Positions 53,747 to 64,000 of a stretch of 64,000 bases of DNA are shown here, piece after piece. The translations under genes were made by a program, and so were the position numbers. The stretch is from Neospora caninum Liverpool (lineage: Eukaryota; Apicomplexa; Conoidasida; Eucoccidiorida; Sarcocystidae): NCBI RefSeq assembly GCF_000208865.1, contig NC_018385.1:186001-250000 (forward strand), given 5' to 3'. Position 1 is the stretch's first letter; the number at the start of each line of letters is the position of its first letter. The notes under the pieces are model-generated. The model was given only the letters and a program-made list of their open reading frames with translations, searched no databases and was not told the DNA's origin.

Positions 53747-56700
53747 ATGTTTCCACCTGACGGGGCAGACCCGTTCTTTCCGTCCTTTCTCCCGTCTGCC
53801 GTCTCGGCCGGCGTCGCCCAGTTCGATCTGTCTCCTTTCGGCGCCCCTCCTCCCCCTGAGACACACGGCAGTGCTCTCTCTTTTTCGTACGCTTCTAACT
53901 CTTCTAGCGCTTCTGTTCGTCTCCCTGCCTCATCGTCTTCGCCGCTCTCGGGCACTCGCCCCGTCCATACCTACACGGGTTGTGTCCCGTTGGGAAACCT
54001 CCGCGTGGTGAACTGCCGCCACGGGGAGCCTGAAGCGCTGCAAAAAGAACCTCAAGAAAGTGGCTCTGCTAACGTCGCCCCTTCCCCCTCCTCCTCTTCT
54101 CCCCCTTCCTCCTCTTCTCCCCCTTACTCCTCTTCTCCCCCTCCCTCCTCTTCTCCCCCTTCTTCCTCGCTTCCTTGGAGCTTCTCCGAGTTCTTCCGCG
54201 GCGGTCGCTCGCGGCGCATCTTGCCGTGCACGCTGACCGACAGAGACGCGACTCTGAACGCAGTTGTGAGTTCCGGAGGCGGCCTCGCTCTGACGCAGTT
54301 CGATCTGCAGCTACGTCACCTTGTCACTGGAGAGCGCCCGCCCGCGCCATGGCTCGACTACTGCATGCGCCGGGGCAGGAAAACTGCCGAGAGTTCGAGG
54401 AAAGAGGAGACGCCAGGCGCGAAGGAGACGGGACAAGACGGAGAAGAGGGCGCGGAGTCGAGAGAAGGAGATGACTTCGTCAGGAACTTTCTCGCCGTCG
54501 ACGCAGAGCCCCGCGACTTGCCGTCTTGTCCCGTGCTTTCGGCAGCTCAGGTCGCCGGCCTGTCCCTTTTGTTGGCGGGGGCGAGGGCGACGGTCGGGGT
54601 TTGCGAAGGCGGTCGCTTCTCGTGGGAAGTAAAGATTCTGGCCTTGGAACGCGAGACGCAACCCCTCGCGTTTCCGCCGTGTGAGGACGGGAAGGAAGGC
54701 GTCGACGACGCGCGAGAGGCGCAAGCCGCCGATCGCCGCGGCGCTTCTCAGCCCGAAGAACTCGCGACTGGAGTCACAGGTCCCGACGACTCGCGGGCCG
54801 ACGGAGAAGACGAAGGGAAAATCTGTCAACCGCCGGCCGGCGACACATCCTCTTCCTTCACTTTTTCCTCTTCCTCCTCTTCATCGTGCGCCTCCTCGTC
54901 TTTGGTCAACGCAGGAAACGGAGGCGCGAGCTTTTCGGGTTTCCTAAAGAAGAGTGCGGCCGCTGTGTCTCCGCTGTCGCTGCGTTCGGGGCTTGTCCGC
55001 GTGGGCGTATGCACGGCAGGCGACAGTCTCTTCCTCGGAGACAGCGCCACGAGTCTCGGCATCGACTCCGAAGGTGGATGCTTCGCTGCGGGCCGACTCG
55101 TGTGTCTGCAGAGAGAGAAGAGAGACGCGAGCTCTTCCCTCTCGTCCCTCGCCGCGTCCTCGAACTCGCAGATCCACCCGGCGAGCGTTTCGACGGCCAG
55201 CGACTTCGCCTCTGGGGGCGTGCACAGTCAGCGAGAAGGCCCCGCCAGCGTATCGCCCTCCGAGGCGATCTGCCCGGTCCCAGACGGCGAACTCCCGAGC
55301 GAGGAGCGCGCGTGGGAATTCCAAGAAGGAGACGTCATCACGGTCGTGCTCAACATGCGGAAGGAAATCTCCGAAAACGGGCGATGTGCAGTCTGTGGCG
55401 GAGAGATCCCAAAGGAGACCGAGACGGGAGAGAAAGGGAAGACAGAGGAGGCTGGGGGGGGTTCGGTTTCCCTTCCGTCTGTGTGGGACGATGAAGAGAA
55501 CACAGGGAAGCGAGAAGAGGGAAGGCGAAAGAGAAGAAGGCGACGGTGCGCTGTCGGGCCTGGCGCGCAGCCGGCCGTAGAGACAGGGAGAGCCTGCGAA
55601 GGAGTCCGAGAAAAAGGTCGAGGACTCGAGGGGCGGTCGGGGTCGCCCAAGCAAGGCGAAAGTTCGCCAGAGTGCTCGTGCTGGTCAGTCTCATTCTTCC
55701 TGAATGGTGCGCGGCTCCTCGGCGCCGTCAAGCTCCCCAACGCATGCAAGGGTCAAGTCCTCTACCCCTGTTTCAACGTCAGGTAAGCGACTACCTCGTA
55801 CGCTTCGTTTCATCTCCCCACATGCATTGGAAGAAACACATCTACTCGCATACAGGCATGCGCGAATGGACACACGTGTGTGTTTTCTACGTACCCAATG
55901 CTTAATTACATTTATATATATATATATATCGTTATCTTCATATCCCTGTTTCTCTATTGATGGAATGTTTATTGTTTCTGTGTCCTGTGTGCCTTGCGTC
56001 CCTCTGGTCGTTTCGCTTGCGGCTCTGGTGTCTTTTTTCAGGGGAGCGGCGACTGTTCTGGTCAATTTCGGGTCCAGGCCGCCCTTCTGCGCCCTGCCGT
56101 TTTGGTGCCCGATGCTGCAAGACCACTGTCTCTCTTCTCCGCCGCACGTTTTTCCCTCCCCTTCTCAAGTCGCCTTTTCCCCGGCGGAGGATCCTGCCGC
56201 CTCGCCTCTCTCCGCAGAAGCGACGCTCTGCGTGGGGCTTCCAGGCTGCGGACTCTTCGACTTCCTCGACTGCTGGAAGCGCGAGAGAGAGAAGAGCCGG
56301 GGGCGGCCCATCACGGAGATCTCCTCCCGCGCAGTCGCCCTCTGGATCCGCCTCTCGCTCTTTGCCGTGGCGAGCCTCGGAAACGCGCGAGACACACAAA
56401 CGCTCTTCGACGCAGAAAACACCGACTCCGAGCCTTTTCCTGCGTCGCCTGCAGACTGGACGGCTTCGGGCTTCGCAGCGGACGTCATCCGAGCCGTGAG
56501 CGTAGAGTCCGGGACGTCTCCGACCGCGGTCGGAGGCGAGAGACACGTCGGGCGCGGAGACGCCCCCTGGAGCTGGCGAGGCGGTCCGGAGGGAGACAGC
56601 GTCGCGGATCCCCTCGCCTTGCAGACGGGCGTTGCCGCTCTCGACGATCTGTCGCGCGTGAAATCGGCTCTTTTGTGAGTGTGAAAAACACAGAGTAGAT

Positions 56701-59700
56701 ATGTTCCTCCACGGAGACTCGATGTGGAGTGGAGCCCGCCGAGAGAGGGTCTGAAACAGAGACAGAAAAGGCGAGGTGCTCCGCGAAGGTGGGGATGAAG
56801 GCAGAAAGACATCAGTGGAGACGTTCGGGAACCCGAGAAGGATACACATGAACCGATCGGTCCAAAATGTTTGCCCGCAACGCTTATGCCACATAGAAAG
56901 ACAGACGTGCACGCCGCTACATTATATATATGTATATATTTACACACGTACAACCGTATATGCATATGTGCATGTCCAGATGGATAACTGCCTGGATACA
57001 AAGATGTAGATATACACATGCTTGTGGAATTTCTGGGTGCTGGCGTGTGTCTTCACGAAGACACCACCTGTTTATTGAACCCGGGGTCTCCAAACGTAAC
57101 TTTTTTTTCCGATTTCGAGGCACAGGCACGTCTGCATGCGCTCGGCCGTGGACCGCGAGCGATTTGGATTTCTTCCGTGTCGTTTGGTCTTCTGCCTCGG
57201 CGTCTTTTTTTCTACAGGCTGCTGGCGGCTTCGTCGCGCCGTGGAGATCTGCTTGTTGCCGACGTGGTAGGAAGCCTGCAGCAGAGTCGGCGTCGAGAGT
57301 TCGCGGCGCTCTTTTCCGAGCCCGTGTTCTCTCGCCGGTGTCTCCTCGTCGTGGGACCGCCCCCGCTGGCCTTCGCTGCGAGGCTCCAGGCGAAGCTGCA
57401 CAGAGAGCAGCCGCGACTGCGCAGTCTGATTCGTCAGCTGCGAAGAAGACGCGGTAGGCAAACTCGAGAGAATCTTCGGGGCTTCAGCGGGAAGGGATCT
57501 ACAGACAACGGCCTTGAACCGAACCGCACGGGGAGATTTGCCGAGACAGCGAAAGAAAGCAAGAGACATAACCCACGAGGCACTGATCCGGCATATATAT
57601 ATATATATACGCAGGCAAGAGGTGCTTTATACTCCCTCACATATACACGTATAAATGTATATATATATGTATATATGTATGTATGTATATATATATATGT
57701 ATAGAGAGAGAGAGATAAGTAGGCGCACATCAATAGACAGGTTTGTATGCCGTTAAGGGATACGATCTGGGACGTGTGTGCGCGCAGATATATGTCTGTC
57801 GTCTGTCCGTGCTTTTGTATAGAGAAAGCTATGCATATCGGTATACACGCCCAGACAGATTTTCAAAGATCTACACACACGTTTGTGTGTAACTGTACCG
57901 TCTCGTTTTGTGAGTGAGACGAGAGAGGCGACGGACAGCGCGCCTGGTTGAGGGGCCGAGAGAGAGACACAACGAGAGTTTCGACCATCAGAAGCTTTGC
58001 TGGACATGTGCCTGCATGTGTTTCCTCAGCGGAGGCAGAAGAGGCAGGCGACGTCAGTCTTTGCGGCGGCCTCGACGAGGATTTGGTGATTTTGGAACAA
58101 GAGATACGCGACGCGCGCGTGCAGCCGTGTTCGCCCACGTTCGCCCCCACGAAGGCGTGGACCAATGGGGTTGTGGACGATGTGCCTTTGTGGAGCCTCA
58201 GTTCTCAGCTCGGTAAAACAATGGACGAAAAGGGAAACGTTGCCTGTCGAGGGCTGAGAAACGAGTCTGGATAAAGGTGGTTTTTGTGGTGGCTTTTGTC
58301 GGAAAACGCATCGCAAGCAGCACACGTCCGCTGGGTCTTTTGGAAGGATCCTGGCCTCCCCGCGAGTCTTCAGAGAGGGTAGAGAAGATTCTTCTATTTG
58401 GATGGTTGACAGTCTCAGATCTTTCTCTGTTTACCAGACGTATTTCTCGATTGCTAGCAAACCTACAGTTGTGTATGCACAGGTGAATAATGTGCATGTA
58501 TATACGTAGTTATGGATGTACACGTAGCTGTGCATACAGGTACAGATGTCGTGCATGTCTGTTGTCTGCTTTACGCGCGTTTCAGAGGAATTCTCACTGC
58601 CATCTGCCGACGAAGGCTTTGAGACGGAAGTGGCGTGGCGAGAAAGCGTCGAAGAGGCCGAGAAGAATTTCCAACTTTGGCGGGTGCACGTGGCTGCGAG
58701 GCGTCTCCAGGATCAGCTGAAACCGCCTCTGTGGTTCAAGGTGAGCTGCTCGTTGGGAGTGTGTGCGGACGAAGGAAACGGGAAGAAAGAGAAATCGCGA
58801 AAGACAAGAGGAAAAAGAGAGACACACGCGGCAAAGTCCTTTTTCTTCTGGTCGCGGAATCCTCTCTCCTTCCGTCTTTTCCACGTCTTCCTCATGTTCT
58901 CCTTCGGTTTCCTTCTTTGTTATCTCGCTTTTCCTTGTCGCACGTCTGGTCTTCGTCTCTCACTATTTTCTCACGATTTTCTTTCTTCTCTCCCTCACTT
59001 CTTCTCTGTCTGTTTCTCTCTCTTTATTCTGGCTTCTTCTCTCACTTCTTCGTGTGTCGAGTGTCTTTGGGAGGCGTTGGGGGTCTGGAAGTCGTTTCCA
59101 AGAACTAACGCGCTCTATCTCTCCTAGTGCCGTGGGCGCGAACGCGTTGGGCCTGGTCCCAAGTACGCAGTGAGCTCTGCAGATGCAGGGAACCTGGCAA
59201 GCGCGGGCGCGTCTTGCGTTTGTGCATCAAAGGAGTCTGTGGAGTTCTTTCGTTCCGCAGCCGCAGCTGGCGGTCTGGGCCGAGAAGCGCCTCGCCCTGC
59301 AGGAGTATCAGCGCGCAGTCTCTGCACGCTACGCGCGCGCCCTCGTCCACCTGGACGGAGGCTCGACGGTGTTGTCGGCGGACTTCGACTTCGGATTCGC
59401 CGATCTGACGCAAGTGATGAGAGACGGAGGCGACGCGAGCAACAGCTGCGTCACCAAACTGATGCAGGCGCTGAAATCCGTGAGGCGAAAGAGCCAAGAG
59501 AAAGACCGGCGAGGCGCGGAAGGCGCACGCCAACTCAGCAGGGGGCGACCCGCACACGTGCGCACGTCGAAAAAAAGCGAGATACTCCGCGGCAAGACTT
59601 GCAGCGGGGAAGATACGAATCTGCGAAGCTGCGAAGCTGAAACGTGTCCACCTGTTAACGGGGGGGGGGGGGGGGGGCGGCCAAAAGGGAAGAATCGGGA

Positions 59701-61097
59701 AAGACCAGAAACGTGAAGCAAAGATTTCCAGAAGGAAAACACCCTCCTGGTGTCGCACTCCCCTTTGGTCCTACACTCTCATATATATAGTATTATTAAT
59801 ATATATAAATATATATATATATATAAATATGAAGATAAATGCATGCGTGAATTCACGCATTTGTGGGTGACGATGTAGGCGTGTGAGTCCACGTTTGTTT
59901 TTGCTGGCTGACTCACGTCTGTTCGTTGGGTTTTGTTCGATTCTTTTCGTTTCTCTCGGCTGTGTCGCTTTTTTTTCGGGGCCCCTGCGTAGGTCGAAGA
60001 GCATGCAGCAAGCTCGCTGGCGCTCTCGCCGGAGGCAGCCGCCGCCTCGCATGTTTCTCCCCAGCCTCTTTCGCCCACTCGAGTGTCGGGTTCTTCGTAT
60101 GCGGAAAGGCTCGAGTTCGTGACGAAGAAGGCCGAGGAAGAGATCGCGTCTTATTCCACAAACGTGGACTTCCGATTCCCCGCCCATCTTTCGGAGGGGC
60201 CGTGGATCCCAGTTCTTCCCCTCTTCCCAGCAGGGTCCGATCCGGCGTCTTCCTATCCCTCCTCCTCTTCTTTTCCGTCTTCCTTTTCTCCTTCCTTCTT
60301 TGCCGTTTCTTCGCCTGGTGTCCGGGGCAGTCAGGCGGACGCGGCGAAGAGCGGCGCGTCTGCGGCAGACTCCGGCGTTCCAGCGCAGAAGCTGCAGACA
60401 GCGTCTCCAGGCGATCCTTCGTCTGTTTTTGAGGCTCGAACCGTTCCGCAAGCCGCTGCGTCGGCCTCAGACCTCGCACCGTCCTCGGCGGAAATGGGAT
60501 CGGACGAGAGCGCGTCGCTCGCCGCCAGCGCCCTCGAAGACATTGTCCGCGAGCACCAAGTGCGAATGGAGCAAGTCAACAAGGCAGCTGCGCTCGCGCA
60601 TCCAGCCGGAGTTCCGTCTTCGGGCCCCGCGCTGCTGGCGGCACCTGCGGCAAACGCACCGCGCTCCGGAGACGACCTCGGCAAAAACTCGGTGAGCGAC
60701 AAAGACGCGCGCAATACGGGCGACCACCAGCCGAGAAGGGAACCCAAAGAGAAAAGGGACGAGAAGGACGTGTGCGGAGACGCGCCTCGGGAGAGATGGG
60801 TGGCCTTCCTGTTTCTCCATCTGGAGGGGGGGAGGGTGGGGGAGAAACCGTTGAAGAATCTCGAGAATTGCTTCTCTCGGGCACATCCGTCCGGCCGTTC
60901 GCTGAGAAGTGAAACGTCTCGCCGCTCTTTTGCTCATGGAAACAAGGTGATCGACAGACAGACAGACACACACACACACACGTGTGTACTCCTACATACA
61001 TATTTTGTACATGCATATACATATCTATATATGTATATATATGTATATATATTTATATATATTTATATATATATATATATATGTATATATATGTATG

Positions 61098-61135
<38 letters not shown>

Positions 61136-64000
61136 TGTATCTATATGTATATGTATGTATATATATATGTATATCTATATATGTATATATATGTATATAT
61201 ATATATATATGTATATATGTATATATATACATACATGTATATATATGTTTATTGATATCTGTGTGCATGTGCATGTTTTGGGTGTGTCAATTGGGTGGAT
61301 CTGAATGCTTTCTGCGCAGCCAGTTCCCCGGGAAGGCTGTTTTCCGCTTTTCATTCACTTCGAGTCGGAAGACTGGAAGATGCTCGAGGCACGCGTGGAA
61401 ATCCACATGTTTCTCCACGCCTTTTCGCAGGGTACGTTGTCGCCAAGGGCCATAGGGAGAAGATGAGAACGAAGACCGGCTTCACTCACGAATCTCTAAT
61501 ATGTCCACACGGGCATGCCTACCATCTGCACATCTGGATTTATACAGGAATATGTGATTGTATTGAGTTGTATATAGATGTATGCGTACATTCTGTCTAC
61601 ATCTGTCTGCATATACACGTATTTATCTACACATACACATGGGTCTGTGTGTCCTTTCCTCTTTAAATGCCGTATGTATACCGTCGAAACATATCTACAT
61701 GACCCCATCTCTATCTATACGTATATGTGGGACATTGGAGATGGATGTCGTCGTCGAGACGTCGGCGTCTTCGAGTTTGGCTTCTTTTCTAGTCGACGAT
61801 TCGCTGTCGGTTTCTGTTTTCGTTTCTTATTCGGCAGTCGTAAAAGAGAATGAAGGCCGCGTGCCGGTGGAATGGTTCAGCGTGTACTACAACCTTTTCT
61901 TCGACCGTTCTCTCAATGTCGAAGATTTTCCCAGCTGCCTCAGGTAACCATTTCTCTGCATGCGCATTCAAGCGCTCTTTTGGTGAGAAATAGCTGCAAA
62001 AAGGACCGCGTTTTTCCCAGTGAAACGTCTTTTTGTTCTTCCGTTTGTGTGTGCTGTGGACGGGATGTATGGGGAGCTCAAGACAGCACTTTTGGCCGCG
62101 CGAGAGACTGCGTGGAAGCGTCTTCTCCGTGTCACGTCTTGCTTTCTGTCTTCCTTCTTCCTTTTCATCGTGGTTTTCTTTTATTTTTTGTCTCATCTTC
62201 TCACCATTTCTTCGACTCTCTTTAGGGGCGGGCGACAGGCTTAGTGAGGATGTGTTGACTCTAGGGAGAATCACTGTCCCCGTAGAAGCGGGGACACCCT
62301 GAAGAAAGGCAAAAGGGATGTATTTGAGAGTGGCGCTTTCCTTCACTGCTTCCGTCTGCTTTCTCCAGCTTGGACGACTTCTTCGAGCAGCTGACCGACA
62401 CCGTCGGCGTCGCCGACGAGCCTCCTTTCGTCTTTCCTCTCTTCCCTGCGCATGCTCCTCTGGCAACTTTCATTGCGGTGAGGGCCTTGCGTCAAGTGTT
62501 CGTTCGCGACAGGGCGGATTGGCCTAATCAGGGAGCCCGTGGCCACGCTTGTAGCGATGTTCTCTTTTTCGTCTTTCTACTCTTTCTCCTCCTTTTCACC
62601 TGTTTGCGATCATCTTGCGCGCGCGACGTCTTGTCTGGTCGCCTTCTTTGTCACATTGTCCGCTCCGTTCTTTTTCTCTGTCGAAGGCAAGGCTGCGACG
62701 TGGGCGAGAGACGCCGCTTCTACATATACACATATACATATATATACATATATACATATGTGTACATGCGTTTCCAGTCGCCGCTGTGTGTCTGCCCTGC
62801 GTCTCGCAGTTGACCGAGAAGGCTCGCCGGCTTCGCCGGTTCAAGGTGGAGGAGAAGAAAGCACGGAAGCTTCGCTCCTGGAAGATTGTCACGAAGTACC
62901 ACCATCTGTAAGTGTCTGCCTGAGATATGCGAGTTCCCCGGTTTGCGCATTTCCTAGCCACGCGATTCTGCTGCTTTCTTTTCACAGTTGGACCTTTCCA
63001 TTTTGTGTGTGGAGCAGACGTACATGCATGCCGATATACACATGCGTATAGATTTAGAAATTTACATATATCTCGGGAGAGACACAGACACAGGGGGAGG
63101 AAGAACCAAACGCTATTCAGGTGTATGCGTGTATCGTTATGCATGCATCGTGAGCACGTCTTGTCTTCCGTTTTCCGGCTCTCTCCAAGTCGCAGCCTCG
63201 TGGCGTCTTGAGTGGGTGCGCTTTCGCTTCTTTGGTGACTTCCGTTTGCCTGGTTTCGTTGCCTGCATGCAGGAAGGGCGTTACGGGTTCAGGTGCGGCC
63301 GAGCCTCTGTCTCCACGTAGGCGAAGCGGGAGTCACCCCCACCGGGAGAGAAAGAGAGGGGAGAGTTTCTGTTTCGAGCGGCACATCTGTGTCGAGGCGT
63401 GTGCCTGTGCCTGCGCAGAGGGGCAGCTGTCGAGGAAGGCGGGAACGCAAGCCCAGATGAGCGTCTTCGTGAAGAGAATCGTCTTGCAGATTTGAGACAC
63501 GAGGTCGAAACACGCGGTCGTGGTGCTGTAGAGACACTGCAGATGCTCATCAGAGGCGGCGGCCGTTTGTGTGTGGCTATTTGCTCTTTAGCTCTTTCCT
63601 CTGTCCGATATGTTTGTTTTGTGTTTTCTCGCGGCGTTTCCTCTCCACGCCCACAGGTCTTTCCAGCCAGCATGTTGACGGAAGAGGCAAAGTAAGTCGG
63701 TCATTCGTTGCTGCGTTCTGCTCCTTTTCGGCCTTCTCTCACTTCGTGTTTCCCGCAACTTTCTTTCTCGTGCTGCTCACGTCGTCGCTCTTTCCCGCGC
63801 ACGCGATGCTCAGGACGAAGCGGCGCTTCAGAGCGCCTGCGAGCGCACGTCATCGGATGCGCCCCTCCGAGTCTCCTTTTCTGTGCCGACTCTCTTCCTT
63901 CGTTCAATGTGGATTCTGGGGACGGTCGCCAGGTGGGAATCGACCGGCCTTCAGCAGTCGGCGGGCGACTGCGGTGTCAGGCGTCTGTTTTTGACCGCTC
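53747..64000 (+). CDS. Multi-exon SPRY-domain protein, RNF123/KPC1-like (partial, runs off the right edge)
   Basis: Eleven exons fit together with matching phases: 53747-55782, 56042-56674, 57218-57453, 58030-58212, 58586-58740, 59183-59479, 59993-60691, 61320-61431, 61838-61943, 62369-62477 and 62810-62907 (1,554 codons). Exon 12 may start at 63419 ([16 protein letters not shown]) or at 63273; exon 13 is probably 63657-63692. The frame first opens at a TTG (53726), so ATG 53747 is used. An SPRY domain spans residues about 270-710: [58 protein letters not shown] and, across the exon 1/2 junction, [11 protein letters not shown]...MLQD. The order and the NFGSRP..LQD end match the SPRY domain of RNF123, an E3 ubiquitin ligase. 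Large Ser/Glu-rich inserts split the domain. Later exons are helical and charged (for example [17 protein letters not shown]). RNF123 identity would need a C-terminal RING, which lies outside the window. Confidence 0.78.
57655..57702. repeat. TA/TG microsatellite in SPRY-gene intron 3
   Basis: A compound (TA)n/(TATG)n tract inside the intron between 57453 and 58030, followed by a short GA run. Another (TA)n lies at about 57593-57610. Confidence 0.85.
59660..59677. repeat. Poly-G tract (18 G) in SPRY-gene intron 6
   Basis: An uninterrupted run of 18 G within the intron 59480-59992. It could form a G-quadruplex and is hard to sequence accurately. Confidence 0.9.
59785..59830. repeat. TA-rich microsatellite in SPRY-gene intron 6
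   Basis: Interrupted (TA)n sequence in the same intron as the G18 run. Confidence 0.85.
61020..61250. repeat. Long TA/TATG microsatellite in SPRY-gene intron 7
   Basis: About 230 bp of (TA)n with interspersed TATG and TATC units, preceded by a CA run at 60965-60983. It gives artificial Tyr/Ile-rich open frames in several registers. It lies wholly within the intron 60692-61319. Confidence 0.92.

Noticed and set aside
61020..61260. Tyr/Ile-rich open frames in three plus-strand registers
   Set aside because: Translations of a TA/TATG microsatellite inside an intron; not protein-coding.
63273..63495. Cys-rich frame ([16 protein letters not shown]) as the start of a RING finger
   Set aside because: Its phase fits exon 11, but the Cys spacing is not that of a C3HC4 RING and the frame hits a stop at 63495. 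The alternative exon at 63419 reads more like protein.

Overview
The window looks like nuclear DNA of a coccidian apicomplexan of the Toxoplasma/Neospora/Hammondia/Besnoitia group. The evidence is the GC-rich sequence with very long open frames, introns of about 260-640 bp with GT..AG ends, low-complexity insertions inside conserved proteins, TA-rich microsatellites in introns and spacers, and copies of the TGCATGC motif known from Toxoplasma promoters. I cannot fix the species from sequence alone. Nothing suggests bacterial, viral or mobile DNA.

Left third (about 0.2-21.6 kb): three large, mostly disordered proteins in +, -, + order. Genes A (192-5812) and C (16258-21575) have the same two-exon design with a phase-0 intron. 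They share a Gly/Ala-rich helix-like motif of about 36 residues in the middle and a module of about 100 residues at the C-terminus. Gene B (7889-12784) has the central motif but not the C-terminal module. I recognise no named family. This is the least explained and most interesting part of the window.

Middle (26-43 kb): a mitochondrial protein kinase of the branched-chain ketoacid/pyruvate dehydrogenase kinase family (26051-29612, two exons), swollen to about 1,084 residues. It is followed by a convergent, intronless 8.1-kb gene (42657-34540, minus strand). That gene encodes a roughly 2,700-residue protein with a PHO80/P-type cyclin box near its C-terminus.

Right third (43-64 kb): a WW-domain/Yip1-domain fusion (47545-49455), which is probably a Golgi/ER membrane protein. 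Next is a short mitochondrial-type ribosomal protein bL20 (51432-51067, minus strand). Divergent from it is a long multi-exon gene starting at 53747 and running off the right edge. Eleven exons join with consistent phases. It carries an SPRY domain most like that of the RNF123/KPC1 ubiquitin ligase; any RING domain would lie beyond the window.

The genes are not an operon. The only local gene family is the A/B/C cluster. Several open-frame 'starts' in this window are TTG or GTG and were replaced here by upstream exons or downstream ATGs. All splice sites are read from sequence and are not confirmed by transcripts.
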